A stretch of DNA of 14,410 nt from TMED8 sp964468005 (GCA_964468005.1 CAYXUT010000065.1:1-14410), one strand, 5' to 3'. Shown: positions 1 through 7,462, numbered from the stretch's first letter. Notes: generated by a model not told the origin, from the sequence alone. Program-made: numbers and translations.

Positions 1-22
1 CAAATGTTTTGATGACGGACAA
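1..22 (-). repeat. Possible insertion-sequence end, inverted partner of 6201-6222
   Basis: Bases 1-21 match the reverse complement of about 6202-6222 at roughly 18 of 21 positions. The shared core is CAAATGTTT followed by a variable base and GATGA. Similarity stops abruptly at about base 22 going into the window, as expected if both are the outer ends of two copies of one element facing opposite ways. Read from the inner edge, both begin TGT and share TCATC and AAACATTTG, which suits a terminal inverted repeat. The rest of this copy would lie outside the window. Chance similarity is possible. Confidence 0.3.
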
Positions 23-126
23 TGCGTCTATGTCAGAGGAGAACTCGGGTGGTCTTTGTAGCATCCCGATCAATTGCCTCACCCCAGGCTGACACGAACA
101 CATGACGATGATGCAGCATAGCCGTT

Positions 127-157
127 ATCGATCGATGTATGTGCGCGTGCGATCGAT
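127..157. repeat. Inverted repeat, 8-bp arms
   Basis: ATCGATCG at 127-134 is matched by CGATCGAT at 150-157 across a 15-base spacer, and each arm is almost self-palindromic. No T-run follows on either side, so it is not a usual terminator. It could be a protein-binding palindrome or chance. Confidence 0.3.
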
Positions 158-323
158 TATAGACCCCACGATAGGACCATTAATGGACTAAATCCTTTCA
201 TAAGCAAAGGGTAGGTGATTGGCGATCTTTTATTGGGTCCCATTCTCTTTGGAAGTTCCTTTGTTCTAAAACCAGAAAAGTCACGGTTAAGGGACTAATT
301 AAATAGGATAGGTAGAAAAACAC

Positions 324-635
324 ATGAAAAGAATTTATGACTGGTTTTTTTGGAATTCTATGATTTTCTTTTCTGCGAAATTGGATGAAGGTTCAAATCG
401 ACTAGGGAAAGCCTTGTCCTTCCTCGTAGCTTCTCCAATTATCTTGTTCGTAGGGGTGCTGCTTCTCAATCTTGGAGTTTATATCGAAGACGAGTGGTCG
501 CAATTGCTTGGAGAATCATTCTGTTTGTTAATAGCAGCTGGTTTTTTCTTAATATGTGCTTGGGTTACTAACAGAGTAATAAGAGTGACTTTCTGGTTAG
601 TTGATGGGTTTTGTAAACATGAAGAGCAGTTCTAG
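324..635 (+). CDS. Small two-helix membrane protein, unknown function
   Basis: This 103-residue protein belongs to no family I recognise. It has an amphipathic, aromatic-rich N-terminus (residues 1-20), then two strongly hydrophobic stretches at about 30-50 and 64-84 that should cross the inner membrane, with a short acidic linker (EDEW) between them and a charged C-terminal tail (KHEEQF). No signal peptidase site is evident. The ATG at 324 is preceded by AGGATAGG about 11 bases upstream, a usable though distant ribosome binding site. Codons are clearly more AT-rich than in the rest of the window, which suggests recent acquisition or weak selection. It is followed by a 122-base spacer before the SDR gene and is probably transcribed alone. 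The length, start and membrane pattern support a real gene, but no function can be assigned. Confidence 0.55.
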   Translation: MKRIYDWFFWNSMIFFSAKLDEGSNRLGKALSFLVASPIILFVGVLLLNLGVYIEDEWSQLLGESFCLLIAAGFFLICAWVTNRVIRVTFWLVDGFCKHEEQF

Positions 636-744
636 TTGCATTTATACTTTAGGAAAGTTGGCCGTTACTTTTTAGGGGTGTTCGTCGTCATATAAATTGG
701 AACACTAGCCATCTTCTATACCGCTAAGACCAGAAATTTGAATT

Positions 745-751
745 AGGGAGG
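745..751 (+). promoter_or_regulatory. Strong ribosome binding site for a GTG start
   Basis: AGGGAGG lies six bases before GTG at 758. It is the best Shine-Dalgarno match in the window and fixes the GTG as the start of the SDR gene. Confidence 0.8.
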
Positions 752-757
752 ACGAAC

Positions 758-1504
758 GTGATTGAGAACAAAGACTTCGATTTTACAGGCCGACGTGTTC
801 TCGTAACTGGTGCTGCGGGTGGCATTGGATCGGCGATCGCTAAGGTGTTTGCAGCCCATGGTGGGGAATTAATACTAGCGGATATCGACGTCGACGCACT
901 AAAAAAGCAGGCTGGAAAACTCGATAAAGGTATATCGGTTCACCAATACGATCAGAGCGACGCTTCCTCAATTGCGAAGTTAGCCACCATGGTGGGATCG
1001 GTGGATATTTTTTGCAACAACGCTGGTATGAATAAGGCTGGACTATTTTTGGAGCAATCGCCCGAAACCATCCAGAGGATTATTGCAATCAATTTGATTG
1101 GGCCCGTTCTCCTGGCCCGGCATATTGGTGAAGGCATGGTTGCGCGAGGTAGTGGTGTCATTGTCAACACTGCTTCCCAACTGGCATTCCACGGTTCTGC
1201 AACACGAGCCGCTTACGCCGCTGCTAAGGCTGGTTTGGTTCAGTTCACCAAAAGTGCCGCCGCAGAATGGGCACCTCATGGCGTAAGAGTAGTTGCCTTG
1301 GCACCTGGGCGTACGCTTACACCAATGACCACACCTTTACTCTCTACTGAAGAGCAACGAACGGAAGGACTAAAGCACATTCCAGCAGGACGTTATGGTA
1401 GTCGTGAAGAGATGGCTAAGCTAACTTTGTTTCTTGCCTCTGATGCTGCATCATACATAGTTGGAGAGACATTGGTCGCTGATGGCGGTTACGTGCTGTT
1501 ATAG
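758..1504 (+). CDS. SDR family NAD(P)-dependent oxidoreductase
   Basis: This 248-residue classical short-chain dehydrogenase/reductase is of normal length for the family. The Rossmann nucleotide-binding motif is TGAAGGIG at residues 17-24. An acidic residue after the second strand (D42 in ADID) favours NAD(H) over NADP(H). NNAG is at 87-90 and the catalytic tetrad is N112, S140, Y153 and K157 (YAAAK). The C-terminus (ETLVADGGY) is typical of the sugar or polyol dehydrogenase and 3-oxoacyl reductase-like branch, so it should be a cytosolic enzyme that reversibly oxidises a secondary alcohol. The substrate cannot be read from sequence. The gene starts with GTG behind a strong ribosome binding site. 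About 450 gene-free bases separate it from the next gene, so it is probably not in the same transcript as the flavin enzyme, although a shared catabolic role is possible. The family call is secure and the reaction is open. Confidence 0.9.
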   Translation: MIENKDFDFTGRRVLVTGAAGGIGSAIAKVFAAHGGELILADIDVDALKKQAGKLDKGISVHQYDQSDASSIAKLATMVGSVDIFCNNAGMNKAGLFLEQSPETIQRIIAINLIGPVLLARHIGEGMVARGSGVIVNTASQLAFHGSATRAAYAAAKAGLVQFTKSAAAEWAPHGVRVVALAPGRTLTPMTTPLLSTEEQRTEGLKHIPAGRYGSREEMAKLTLFLASDAASYIVGETLVADGGYVLL

Positions 1505-1955
1505 GCCTTTAAAATCAAAAGGTAGCACCTAAAACAGAACCCAAGTTGCGTAAAGGTGTCTTCGATACAACGCCCGTGCTTCCGATGCGCTGCATCACGA
1601 GTTATTCGTTGGACCTTTATCGTTGGACGGTTCGATAGAGGTGCTGCAACTCCAATATTTGACAAACTTTTTGACAACTAGATCACGGCAACGATAGCTG
1701 CAATCAGAAATAAGGCGGCGGGGGCTGCTGGTGACGATTAGGTTAGCGAGGCGCCGGCATACATAGCATCGATTATAGTGGGTGTCTGCTGTAAGCCCTT
1801 AACCAGTCATTGTTTCTTCTGCAGTGCAGCGCTCCCCAATGGCTGTGTGCAGTCGACGTCCGGTTGGCAGAAGCTTCGATGGAAAACTCTTCTCGAACCT
1901 CGTAATATAGTAGTTTAAACGCGCGAAAGGTGACCTCAAGGTTTCGTGGATACCA
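1505..1955. other. Gene-free stretch, possible decayed coding remnant
   Basis: No intact gene was found. In one + strand frame, about 1591-1795 reads like protein (for example RGAATPIFDKLFDN, then ITATIAAIRNKAAGAAGDD) but is broken by TAG at 1679-1681 and TAG at 1739-1741. This may be the remains of an inactivated gene, though I cannot name a family. A weak CCTTT/AAAGG inverted pair just after the SDR stop (about 1506-1522) is not a convincing terminator. The promoter for the flavin enzyme at 1956 presumably lies in the right half of this region. I see no convincing -35/-10 pair. Confidence 0.35.
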
Positions 1956-3947
1956 ATGTCTAAAATATTCCCGAGATTGTTCGAACCACTAACGCTTCGT
2001 CACAAAACTCTGAAAAATCGAATCGTGTTCGGCGCTCATACGGCCAATATGGCCGAAGCGGGGATGCCGGGTGACAGACATTTGGCATATTACGAAGAGC
2101 GGGCGCGCGGCGGCGCGGCAATGATTGTCGTCGAACCAATACCAGTCCATCAAAGTGGAGTACTCACGCAGCGCAATTTCCGCCACGGCGATGATTCCGT
2201 GATACCGCATTTCCAACGCATAACCGATGCCTGTCACGCCTATGGCACGGTAATGATCCACCAGCTATATCATATCGGCCAACACGGTGATTTTGACAAT
2301 TCTTACCATGCCAATTGGTCGCCCTCAGGGCTGCCCTCTTATCATGATTCTGACGGTAGCCACGCGCTTAGCGAAGCCGAGATCGAGATCCTCATTGAAG
2401 GCTACGCCGAAGCAGCAAGGCGGGCTAACGCGTCAGGCTTCGACGGCATCGAGTTGTTTGCCGCATACCACGCTTTGATCGACCAGTTCTGGACACCGTG
2501 GTCGAACCGCCGCGAAGATAGATGGGGCGGCTCGTTTGAAAACCGCATGCGATTCTCAACAGAGATCATCAAACGAATCCATTCGCGCGTCGGTGATGAT
2601 TTCATTATCGGCATGGCCGTTAATCTTCACCCCGAAGTCGAGGCATCGCTAAGTATTGAAAACATGCAGGAAATCGTCGCATATCATGATGAGAAACGCC
2701 TGATTGACTACGTGACTTGTGGTACCGGGAGCTATTTTGATTTTTTTCCATTGATGCCGACTGTGCTCTACGGCGAAAAATTGGGGGCGCCTTATGCAGA
2801 GGCTCTGAAAAAGGTCGTCAGACATGCCCGGGTACAGTGCGAGAGCCATGTGCGCACTCCGGAAAATGCCAACGCTGTAATAGCGTCGGGCCAAGCAGAT
2901 ATGATTTCCATCGTACGCGGTCAGATCGCCGACCCATATCTGGCAAACAAATCTGCCGAGGACCGCCCCCAAGACATCCGCCCCTGCTTGTCATGTAATC
3001 AAATGTGTTGGGGCAGGCGCTATCGGGACTACTGGATTTCTTGCCTGGTAAATCCCTCGGCTGGCCGCGAATCCGAGTGGGGTAGCGACTTATCCATACC
3101 TGCGGAAGTGCCTAAAAACCTACTAATTGTCGGTGCCGGTCCAGCTGGGCTGGAAGCGGCGCGGGTAGCAGCAGAACGTGGACACAAAGTGATACTGGCC
3201 GAAGCTGGGCCACGGATTGGCGGCCGTTTCCGGCTTGCTGGTCTTCAACCGCGGCGTGGCCAGATTCTCGACTTGATCGACTGGTATGATCATCAACTCG
3301 AGAGTCTCAATGTCGAGCTTCGCCTAAATACATTTATGGAAGCTGAAGATGTGGTCTCTCTCGGCGCGGACGAAGTGATTTCGGCGACCGGTTCTTTGCC
3401 GAGCGAAACCGGGTTCCAACGAGCCCTTGCACATGTGGAAAAAATGCCGGGTGTTGATAAACCTAATGTGTGGTCGGTGGAGGACGTAATGGGACGCGCC
3501 GCACAGCTGGGAAAACGGGTTGTCCTTCTTGATGATATCGGTCATTGGCACGGCCTCGGGACAGCTTGGTATTTGGCTGAGGCCGGTCACGAGGTAACAA
3601 TCATCACACGCCTTCCCATGGTAGGCTGGGAATTAGTACGCACTGCGACTGATTGGCCTCTGCGTCAGCGTCTCAAGCAACTCCACGTGGAAGCGGTCAC
3701 GGACGGGGCAATTTCAAGTTGGGACGGCGAAACTGCAGAGATAGTGGACATCAGGGATGGCACCGTTTCCAGAATTCAAGCCGACGCTTTGGTGTTAGCA
3801 ACAACAAATGTCTCGCAGCGCTGGCTTTTTGACGATCTAACACGAGACAACCCAGATGTCAGGGTCCATGCTATAGGCGATGCCGTGGCTTCCAGACTGG
3901 CGGTGATGGCAATCTACGAGGGCCGTGAACTAGCCATGCGGCTGTAA
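1956..3947 (+). CDS. FMN/4Fe-4S/FAD oxidoreductase, Old Yellow Enzyme fusion (demethylase-like)
   Basis: This 663-residue multidomain flavoenzyme has the layout of trimethylamine dehydrogenase, 2,4-dienoyl-CoA reductase and the dimethylglycine or N-methylproline demethylases. Residues 1-340 form the FMN TIM barrel (FEPLTLRHKTLKNRIV near the start; DQFWTPWSNRREDRWGGS near 176-193). A 4Fe-4S site follows with C344, C347, C351 and C363 (CX2CX3CX11C, within CLSCNQMC). After it comes a Rossmann fold with GAGPAG at 393-398 for FAD or ADP, and a second nucleotide-like fold from about residue 512 (VVLLDDIGHWHG, typical of the trimethylamine dehydrogenase and demethylase branch). The IDQFW.P..NRR..RWGGSFENR stretch looks closest, from memory, to dimethylglycine and N-methylproline demethylases, where electrons pass through the iron-sulfur cluster to an acceptor. 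Next comes an Ldh_2 gene only four bases away, so the two are probably co-transcribed and functionally linked. The ATG start has a weak ribosome binding site. The domain call is firm; the substrate is inferred. Confidence 0.88.
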   Translation: MSKIFPRLFEPLTLRHKTLKNRIVFGAHTANMAEAGMPGDRHLAYYEERARGGAAMIVVEPIPVHQSGVLTQRNFRHGDDSVIPHFQRITDACHAYGTVMIHQLYHIGQHGDFDNSYHANWSPSGLPSYHDSDGSHALSEAEIEILIEGYAEAARRANASGFDGIELFAAYHALIDQFWTPWSNRREDRWGGSFENRMRFSTEIIKRIHSRVGDDFIIGMAVNLHPEVEASLSIENMQEIVAYHDEKRLIDYVTCGTGSYFDFFPLMPTVLYGEKLGAPYAEALKKVVRHARVQCESHVRTPENANAVIASGQADMISIVRGQIADPYLANKSAEDRPQDIRPCLSCNQMCWGRRYRDYWISCLVNPSAGRESEWGSDLSIPAEVPKNLLIVGAGPAGLEAARVAAERGHKVILAEAGPRIGGRFRLAGLQPRRGQILDLIDWYDHQLESLNVELRLNTFMEAEDVVSLGADEVISATGSLPSETGFQRALAHVEKMPGVDKPNVWSVEDVMGRAAQLGKRVVLLDDIGHWHGLGTAWYLAEAGHEVTIITRLPMVGWELVRTATDWPLRQRLKQLHVEAVTDGAISSWDGETAEIVDIRDGTVSRIQADALVLATTNVSQRWLFDDLTRDNPDVRVHAIGDAVASRLAVMAIYEGRELAMRL

Positions 3948-3951
3948 CAAC

Positions 3952-4953
3952 ATGTCGGTTTTAGCTCCCAATGTCCTGCACGAGCTTTTGGTCCGCGTTC
4001 TAGAACAAAGCGGGTTTTCCTCTCCAAATGCGATGGCACTTGCGGATCAGATAGTCCTTGCGGAGGAACTTGGGCAACAAAGCGTCGGGGTGGCCCATGT
4101 GTTTGACTATATTGATGGCCTAAAGGACGGCCGAATTGATGGTAGGGCGTCACCCGATCTCTCGACGCCAGCGGCAACAATTATTCATGTAGATGGAAAC
4201 GGCGGTTTGCCGCAACTTGGTTTTGATCTTGCCTACAATGATATTATTGACACCGCGCACCGGCTCGGACTGTGCCTTTTCCTTCACCGGAATGCTACCT
4301 GTTGCGGATCGCTCGGGACCTTTGCCTTGCGTATTGCCGAGGCGGGTCTGCTCTGCATTGCCGCGACCAACGGCTCGCCGCTGCTCGCGGGTTCAGGATC
4401 GACAAAACCCGTGTTCTGCACCAATCCCATGGCCTTTTCGGCTCCACAGATAGACGATGCTCCGTTACTGATCGATCAATCGTCTAGTGCGACTGCCTAT
4501 GTAAATATTCGCGCAGCTGCGGAACGTGGCGAAAACATCCCGAATGATTGGGCCATAGATAAAAATGGCCAACCTACGACCAACCCGAATGCGGCGCTCG
4601 AAGGGACATTGCTGCCATTTGGTGGCTCGCGCGGCGCGAATATCGCTTTAATGGTTGAAGTGCTCTCAGCCGGACTGGCGGGAGCAAATTGGTCCCTAGA
4701 CGCCCCCTCGTTTTTTGACGGTAGCCAGTGTCCTGGAACGGGACTTTTCTTGCTCGCTATAAACCCTGCGCCCGTGACGCAGAATTTTCTTAGCCGCATG
4801 TCCGCGCAAATAGGGAGGCTTGCGAGTGACTTCAACGTTCATATTCCGGGCTCGTCAAAAGCTAGCTTGCGTCGAAGCGTCGCAATTGAAGGGATCCAGA
4901 TCGACGAAATCCATATGGACCGCCTGAAAAGTATGATTGGAAAAGGAGGCTAG
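3952..4953 (+). CDS. Ldh_2 family oxidoreductase with both family histidines replaced
   Basis: This 333-residue protein is of the malate/L-lactate/ureidoglycolate dehydrogenase family (Ldh_2), which also includes delta1-piperideine-2-carboxylate reductase/N-methyl-L-amino acid dehydrogenase and sulfolactate dehydrogenase. Family marks are CTNPMAF (156-162), the Asp of IDQSSS (D175), RAAAERGE (187-194), and LLPFGG.RG...ALMVEVL (220-237). Two conserved features are missing. The SHG of the N-terminal helical part reads SVG (V45), and the N-S-x-H-F-G motif reads NATCCG, with Cys at position 117. In characterised members these histidines take part in substrate binding and hydride/proton chemistry, so the protein may use a different substrate, be inactive, or act as a partner of its paralogue at 5173. 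It starts four bases after the flavin enzyme stop and has no good ribosome binding site, which suggests translational coupling. The family is secure and activity uncertain. Confidence 0.82.
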   Translation: MSVLAPNVLHELLVRVLEQSGFSSPNAMALADQIVLAEELGQQSVGVAHVFDYIDGLKDGRIDGRASPDLSTPAATIIHVDGNGGLPQLGFDLAYNDIIDTAHRLGLCLFLHRNATCCGSLGTFALRIAEAGLLCIAATNGSPLLAGSGSTKPVFCTNPMAFSAPQIDDAPLLIDQSSSATAYVNIRAAAERGENIPNDWAIDKNGQPTTNPNAALEGTLLPFGGSRGANIALMVEVLSAGLAGANWSLDAPSFFDGSQCPGTGLFLLAINPAPVTQNFLSRMSAQIGRLASDFNVHIPGSSKASLRRSVAIEGIQIDEIHMDRLKSMIGKGG

Positions 4954-5172
4954 TCGCTGTCGGCAATGAAGGCTAGGTGGTGTTGGCGAATTTACAGCAA
5001 CCATATGATGGAGCTGACGAATTGTAGGAAAGATACGAAGTGAGCGCGGACCTGGTTACAGTGTGGTCACATCATCTGGTTTTGACGAACTATCTGGCTG
5101 GACCCAACGCTTTACGCGTGGTTCGGCACATGGCCTGCTCTGCCTTTATTGTTCGGAAGGGAATTTCGACTG

Positions 5173-6180
5173 ATGCCAAAAACATTAACGCTTACTGAAG
5201 CCTATGATTTAGCGTGTTCCATTTTTGAGAAAAGCGGGATCAATAAAAATTCGGCACGAATTCTAGGTCGCCGTATTCAGGATGCGGAACGGCAGGGTCC
5301 GACAAGTCATGGTTTCGCCATGCTGCCCAACTACGTCTCTTCGGTGCGGTGCGGATGGGCCAATGGTGATGCGCACCCGCACTGGGAGAAGTTGAGCCCT
5401 TCTGTCCTATCAGTAGACGGTGATAATGGCTTCGCGCCCATCGCATTGTCTGCTTGTGATGAAGAATTCCGGGAAATGGTTCGGCATTCAGGGATCGCAT
5501 CGCTATGCATTTTCAATGCCCATCACATCGCGGCCTTACGCTCCGACGTGGAACCGTTCGCCGATGAGGGACTGGTGGCAATCACGTGCATCACTACCCG
5601 ATGCTGGATGGCTCCCTGGGGTGGTGATAACAAAATGTTAGGCACTAATCCAATGGCTTTTGCCTGCCCGCGTAAGGGAAAGCCACCAATTGTCTGGGAT
5701 CAGGCCTCCAGCGTCATCGCCATTTCGGACGTGCGTATGGCGGCGGAACGCGGCGAAAGTTTCGACCGGTTGGTCGGGATCGATCCCGATGGCCGAGCTA
5801 CTAATGATGCAGCTTTAGCCATGGAAAATCAGACAATGCTACCTTTTGGCGAGCATAAGGGAACAGCCATTGCGCTTATGATCGAAGTTCTCGCAGGCGC
5901 GTTGACGAAAGGACGTTTCTCGTTCGAAGATATGTCGCCACAAACATCTGGTGCGGCCTCTGCGAATGGCGGACAGATGCTGATCGGCATCGACCCGTCG
6001 GTTCTCTACGGCGAGGGTTTCGCTGAGCGTTTGGAGCCTTTGCTGGCAGCATTTGAATCCAATTCGCCTGCCCGAATACCTGGAGACGGGCGGTTTGCGA
6101 GGCAAACCAAGGCAGAAAATGAGGGCGTTGGCGTATCCGATGACCTGTGGAACAAACTCCAGGCCCTCTTAACCGTGTGA
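5173..6180 (+). CDS. Ldh_2 family NAD(P)-dependent oxidoreductase
   Basis: This 335-residue protein is a second Ldh_2 member, diverged from its neighbour but with the expected active-site pattern. S45-H46-G47 is intact, the second histidine is present in NAHHIA (H118), LGTNPMAFACP (157-166) marks the cofactor-binding region, the catalytic-type Asp is in WDQASS (D176), and MLPFGEHKG...ALMIEVLAGAL closes the fold. The Arg usually found four residues after the SHG His is Met here (M50). Members reduce or oxidise 2-keto/2-hydroxy or cyclic imino acids with NAD(P)H. The frame extends upstream to a TTG at 5149, but ATG 5173 is preferred: it gives the usual family N-terminus, and GGAAGGG lies about 11 bases upstream. 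The 219 bases separating it from the preceding gene show no ORF or clear promoter. It probably belongs with the flavin enzyme and the first paralogue. Confidence 0.87.
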   Translation: MPKTLTLTEAYDLACSIFEKSGINKNSARILGRRIQDAERQGPTSHGFAMLPNYVSSVRCGWANGDAHPHWEKLSPSVLSVDGDNGFAPIALSACDEEFREMVRHSGIASLCIFNAHHIAALRSDVEPFADEGLVAITCITTRCWMAPWGGDNKMLGTNPMAFACPRKGKPPIVWDQASSVIAISDVRMAAERGESFDRLVGIDPDGRATNDAALAMENQTMLPFGEHKGTAIALMIEVLAGALTKGRFSFEDMSPQTSGAASANGGQMLIGIDPSVLYGEGFAERLEPLLAAFESNSPARIPGDGRFARQTKAENEGVGVSDDLWNKLQALLTV

Positions 6181-6200
6181 CACACCGGTAAGGGCGGGAC

Positions 6201-6222
6201 TGTACATCATCGAAACATTTGG
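6201..6222 (+). repeat. Possible insertion-sequence end, inverted partner of 1-22
   Basis: This site starts TGTACATCATCGAAACATTT and reads on into GGGACG. Its reverse complement matches the first 21 bases of the window at about 18 positions. If both sites are terminal repeats of the same kind of element, that element would extend rightward from here, and the left-hand genes would lie between two oppositely facing copies. No transposase can be read in the 270 bases that follow, so any element here is truncated or decayed. Confidence 0.3.
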
Positions 6223-6278
6223 GACGTTTGAGCCTGTTATCTAATGGACGACCTGGCTCATCTCCGGTTGATGTTAAG

Positions 6279-6304
6279 CCGCTTGGCGTTGATGGTTCAA
6301 GCGG
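6279..6304. repeat. Perfect 7-bp inverted repeat (hairpin)
   Basis: CCGCTTG (6279-6285) pairs with CAAGCGG (6298-6304) around a 12-base loop. Neither strand has a T-run after it, so it is not a standard intrinsic terminator. Given its place between converging genes it might still end or stabilise a transcript, or be an internal structure of a decayed mobile element. Confidence 0.4.
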
Positions 6305-6494
6305 TGGTGATGGATGATCGATTGGTCGTTTCTATAAGTTAGTTTCATTACCTGTGAAGAACACTCCACTGCCATCCTTGTCCCCTTACTCCCCCACCAA
6401 GCTCTCAACATGAAACCACCCGTCCCTGAAACCGTACTACAAGGTGGTAGAAAATGGAGGCTAGACACATGGATACGAATTCGTTTTTGGGCTT

Positions 6495-7442
6495 TTAGGT
6501 GTTCATGATGTTGTCGCGGTACCACTCAAGGGTCAACGCAATGCCCTCGTCCAGGGAAACTTTGGGCGACCAGCCCAAAGCACCGGCAGCGCGCTTACAA
6601 TTTAGATGAATGTTCGTCGGGACGGTAGGCTTGGCAGTGTCATAGGCGATGGATAATTCGCGACCCGAGGCGACGATTATTTTTTTCACGACATCCCGCA
6701 CCTGAACGGCCTCTCCGGATCCTATATTGAAAAGCCCGAAAGCATCCCTTTGGTGGGTCAGTGCGGCAAGCACCGCGTCGGTAAGATCGCTCACATACAA
6801 CAGGTCCCGAGATTCCGTTCCATCCCCCCATACGGTGATTTTACCGTTCTCCGCGTTCATGATCTTGTTGACGGTCGCACCGAACATGTGAGAACGGTCG
6901 GGGTCGTATTTATCGTAGGGACCGTACATATTGGAATGGCGTAGCACCGTGTACTTCGTGCAGCCTTGGGCGGCAAAGAATTCGGCCATTTTTTCGAAAT
7001 AAACCTTATTCCAGGCACCGCCGTGATAGGGCGTGTGAACCTCACCGGTAAAATCATCCTCGCTGCGTGCTGCCTCATTCGACATGTAGAGGATGGAGCA
7101 ACTGAACAGAATGAAATGGCTGACGCCATGGTCGTGAGCGGCGCGGAACAGCAGAGAATTCATTACCGCGTTGTCGGTGATATGGATATGCGGCTGGCTA
7201 ACGATATCTGCTACACCGGATGTCACCGCGGCGGCCTGAACGATGACGTTGGCATCTTTCGCGACCCGGTCCACATCTTCGACCCGGGTCAGGTCCGCCT
7301 GGATCCAATTGACGTCAGGGCAATCGAAGGGCGGGCGATTGTGATATTGAGCGGTGATCCGAAATTCGGGATACGTGGCCATGGCTTCGACCAGATTGCG
7401 GCCAATGAAACCCGTTGCCCCACAGATGAGAACATTGCTCAT
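6495..7442 (-). CDS. NAD-dependent epimerase/dehydratase family protein (sugar nucleotide)
   Basis: This 315-residue extended SDR is of the nucleotide-sugar epimerase/dehydratase/reductase type and acts in the cytosol on an NDP-sugar. GATGFIG (residues 8-14) binds NAD(P); RHSNMYGP and VWGDGTESRDLLYVSDL are family motifs of the sugar-binding half; NIGSGE and the closing LGWSPKVSLDEGI..TLEWYRDN are typical C-terminal elements. The usual YxxxK is not present in exact spacing: the region reads WNKVYFEKMAEFF, giving Tyr-x-x-Lys. As I recall, a subgroup in surface-polysaccharide clusters shares this. The frame opens upstream to 7529, but that extension would overlap the SDR gene and is basic low-complexity sequence. 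ATG 7442, with GGAGAGG just upstream, gives the correct Rossmann start. It is the last gene of the minus-strand operon, 20 bases after the SDR stop. The product sugar is unknown. Confidence 0.87.
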   Translation of the reverse strand: MSNVLICGATGFIGRNLVEAMATYPEFRITAQYHNRPPFDCPDVNWIQADLTRVEDVDRVAKDANVIVQAAAVTSGVADIVSQPHIHITDNAVMNSLLFRAAHDHGVSHFILFSCSILYMSNEAARSEDDFTGEVHTPYHGGAWNKVYFEKMAEFFAAQGCTKYTVLRHSNMYGPYDKYDPDRSHMFGATVNKIMNAENGKITVWGDGTESRDLLYVSDLTDAVLAALTHQRDAFGLFNIGSGEAVQVRDVVKKIIVASGRELSIAYDTAKPTVPTNIHLNCKRAAGALGWSPKVSLDEGIALTLEWYRDNIMNT

Positions 7443-7462
7443 GGGATACCTCTCCGATGCTC

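Larger units (their letters stand above)
1..323. other. Left-edge non-coding or partial-gene region
   Basis: No gene can be called with confidence in these 323 bases. Two short open frames touch the left edge. A + strand frame ends at a TAG at 59-61 (19 codons visible, beginning KCFDDGQ). A minus-strand frame with ATG at 103 runs left out of the window (34 codons, containing RPPEFSSDIDAL). Neither has a clear ribosome binding site or a family I recognise, and either could be the end of a mobile element. From about 160 onward the DNA is AT-rich and looks like ordinary spacer in front of the membrane-protein gene at 324. Confidence 0.3.
6181..6494. other. Convergent intergenic junction between the two gene blocks
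   Basis: These 314 bases separate the last + strand gene of the left block from the last gene of the minus-strand operon. I found no credible gene. The minus-strand open frame from 6525 into this region reads low-complexity basic sequence and overlaps the epimerase end. It does hold a putative insertion-sequence end at 6201-6222 and a perfect 7-bp hairpin at 6279-6304, and may be a decayed piece of a mobile element. No stem followed by a T-run was seen for either converging gene. Confidence 0.4.

Noticed and set aside
194..210. CCTTT/AAAGG hairpin as a terminator
   Set aside because: The stem is only five bases, there is no T-run after it, and no gene clearly ends just upstream.
4954..5172. 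Possible insertion-sequence transposase fragment (text like WTQRFTRG near 5100)
   Set aside because: The similarity is a few residues only, in one frame, without a second motif or terminal repeat.
6274..6525. 83-codon minus-strand frame in the junction
   Set aside because: It overlaps the end of the epimerase gene, is rich in His/Arg/Gln, has no ribosome binding site, and shows no transposase motif I could defend.
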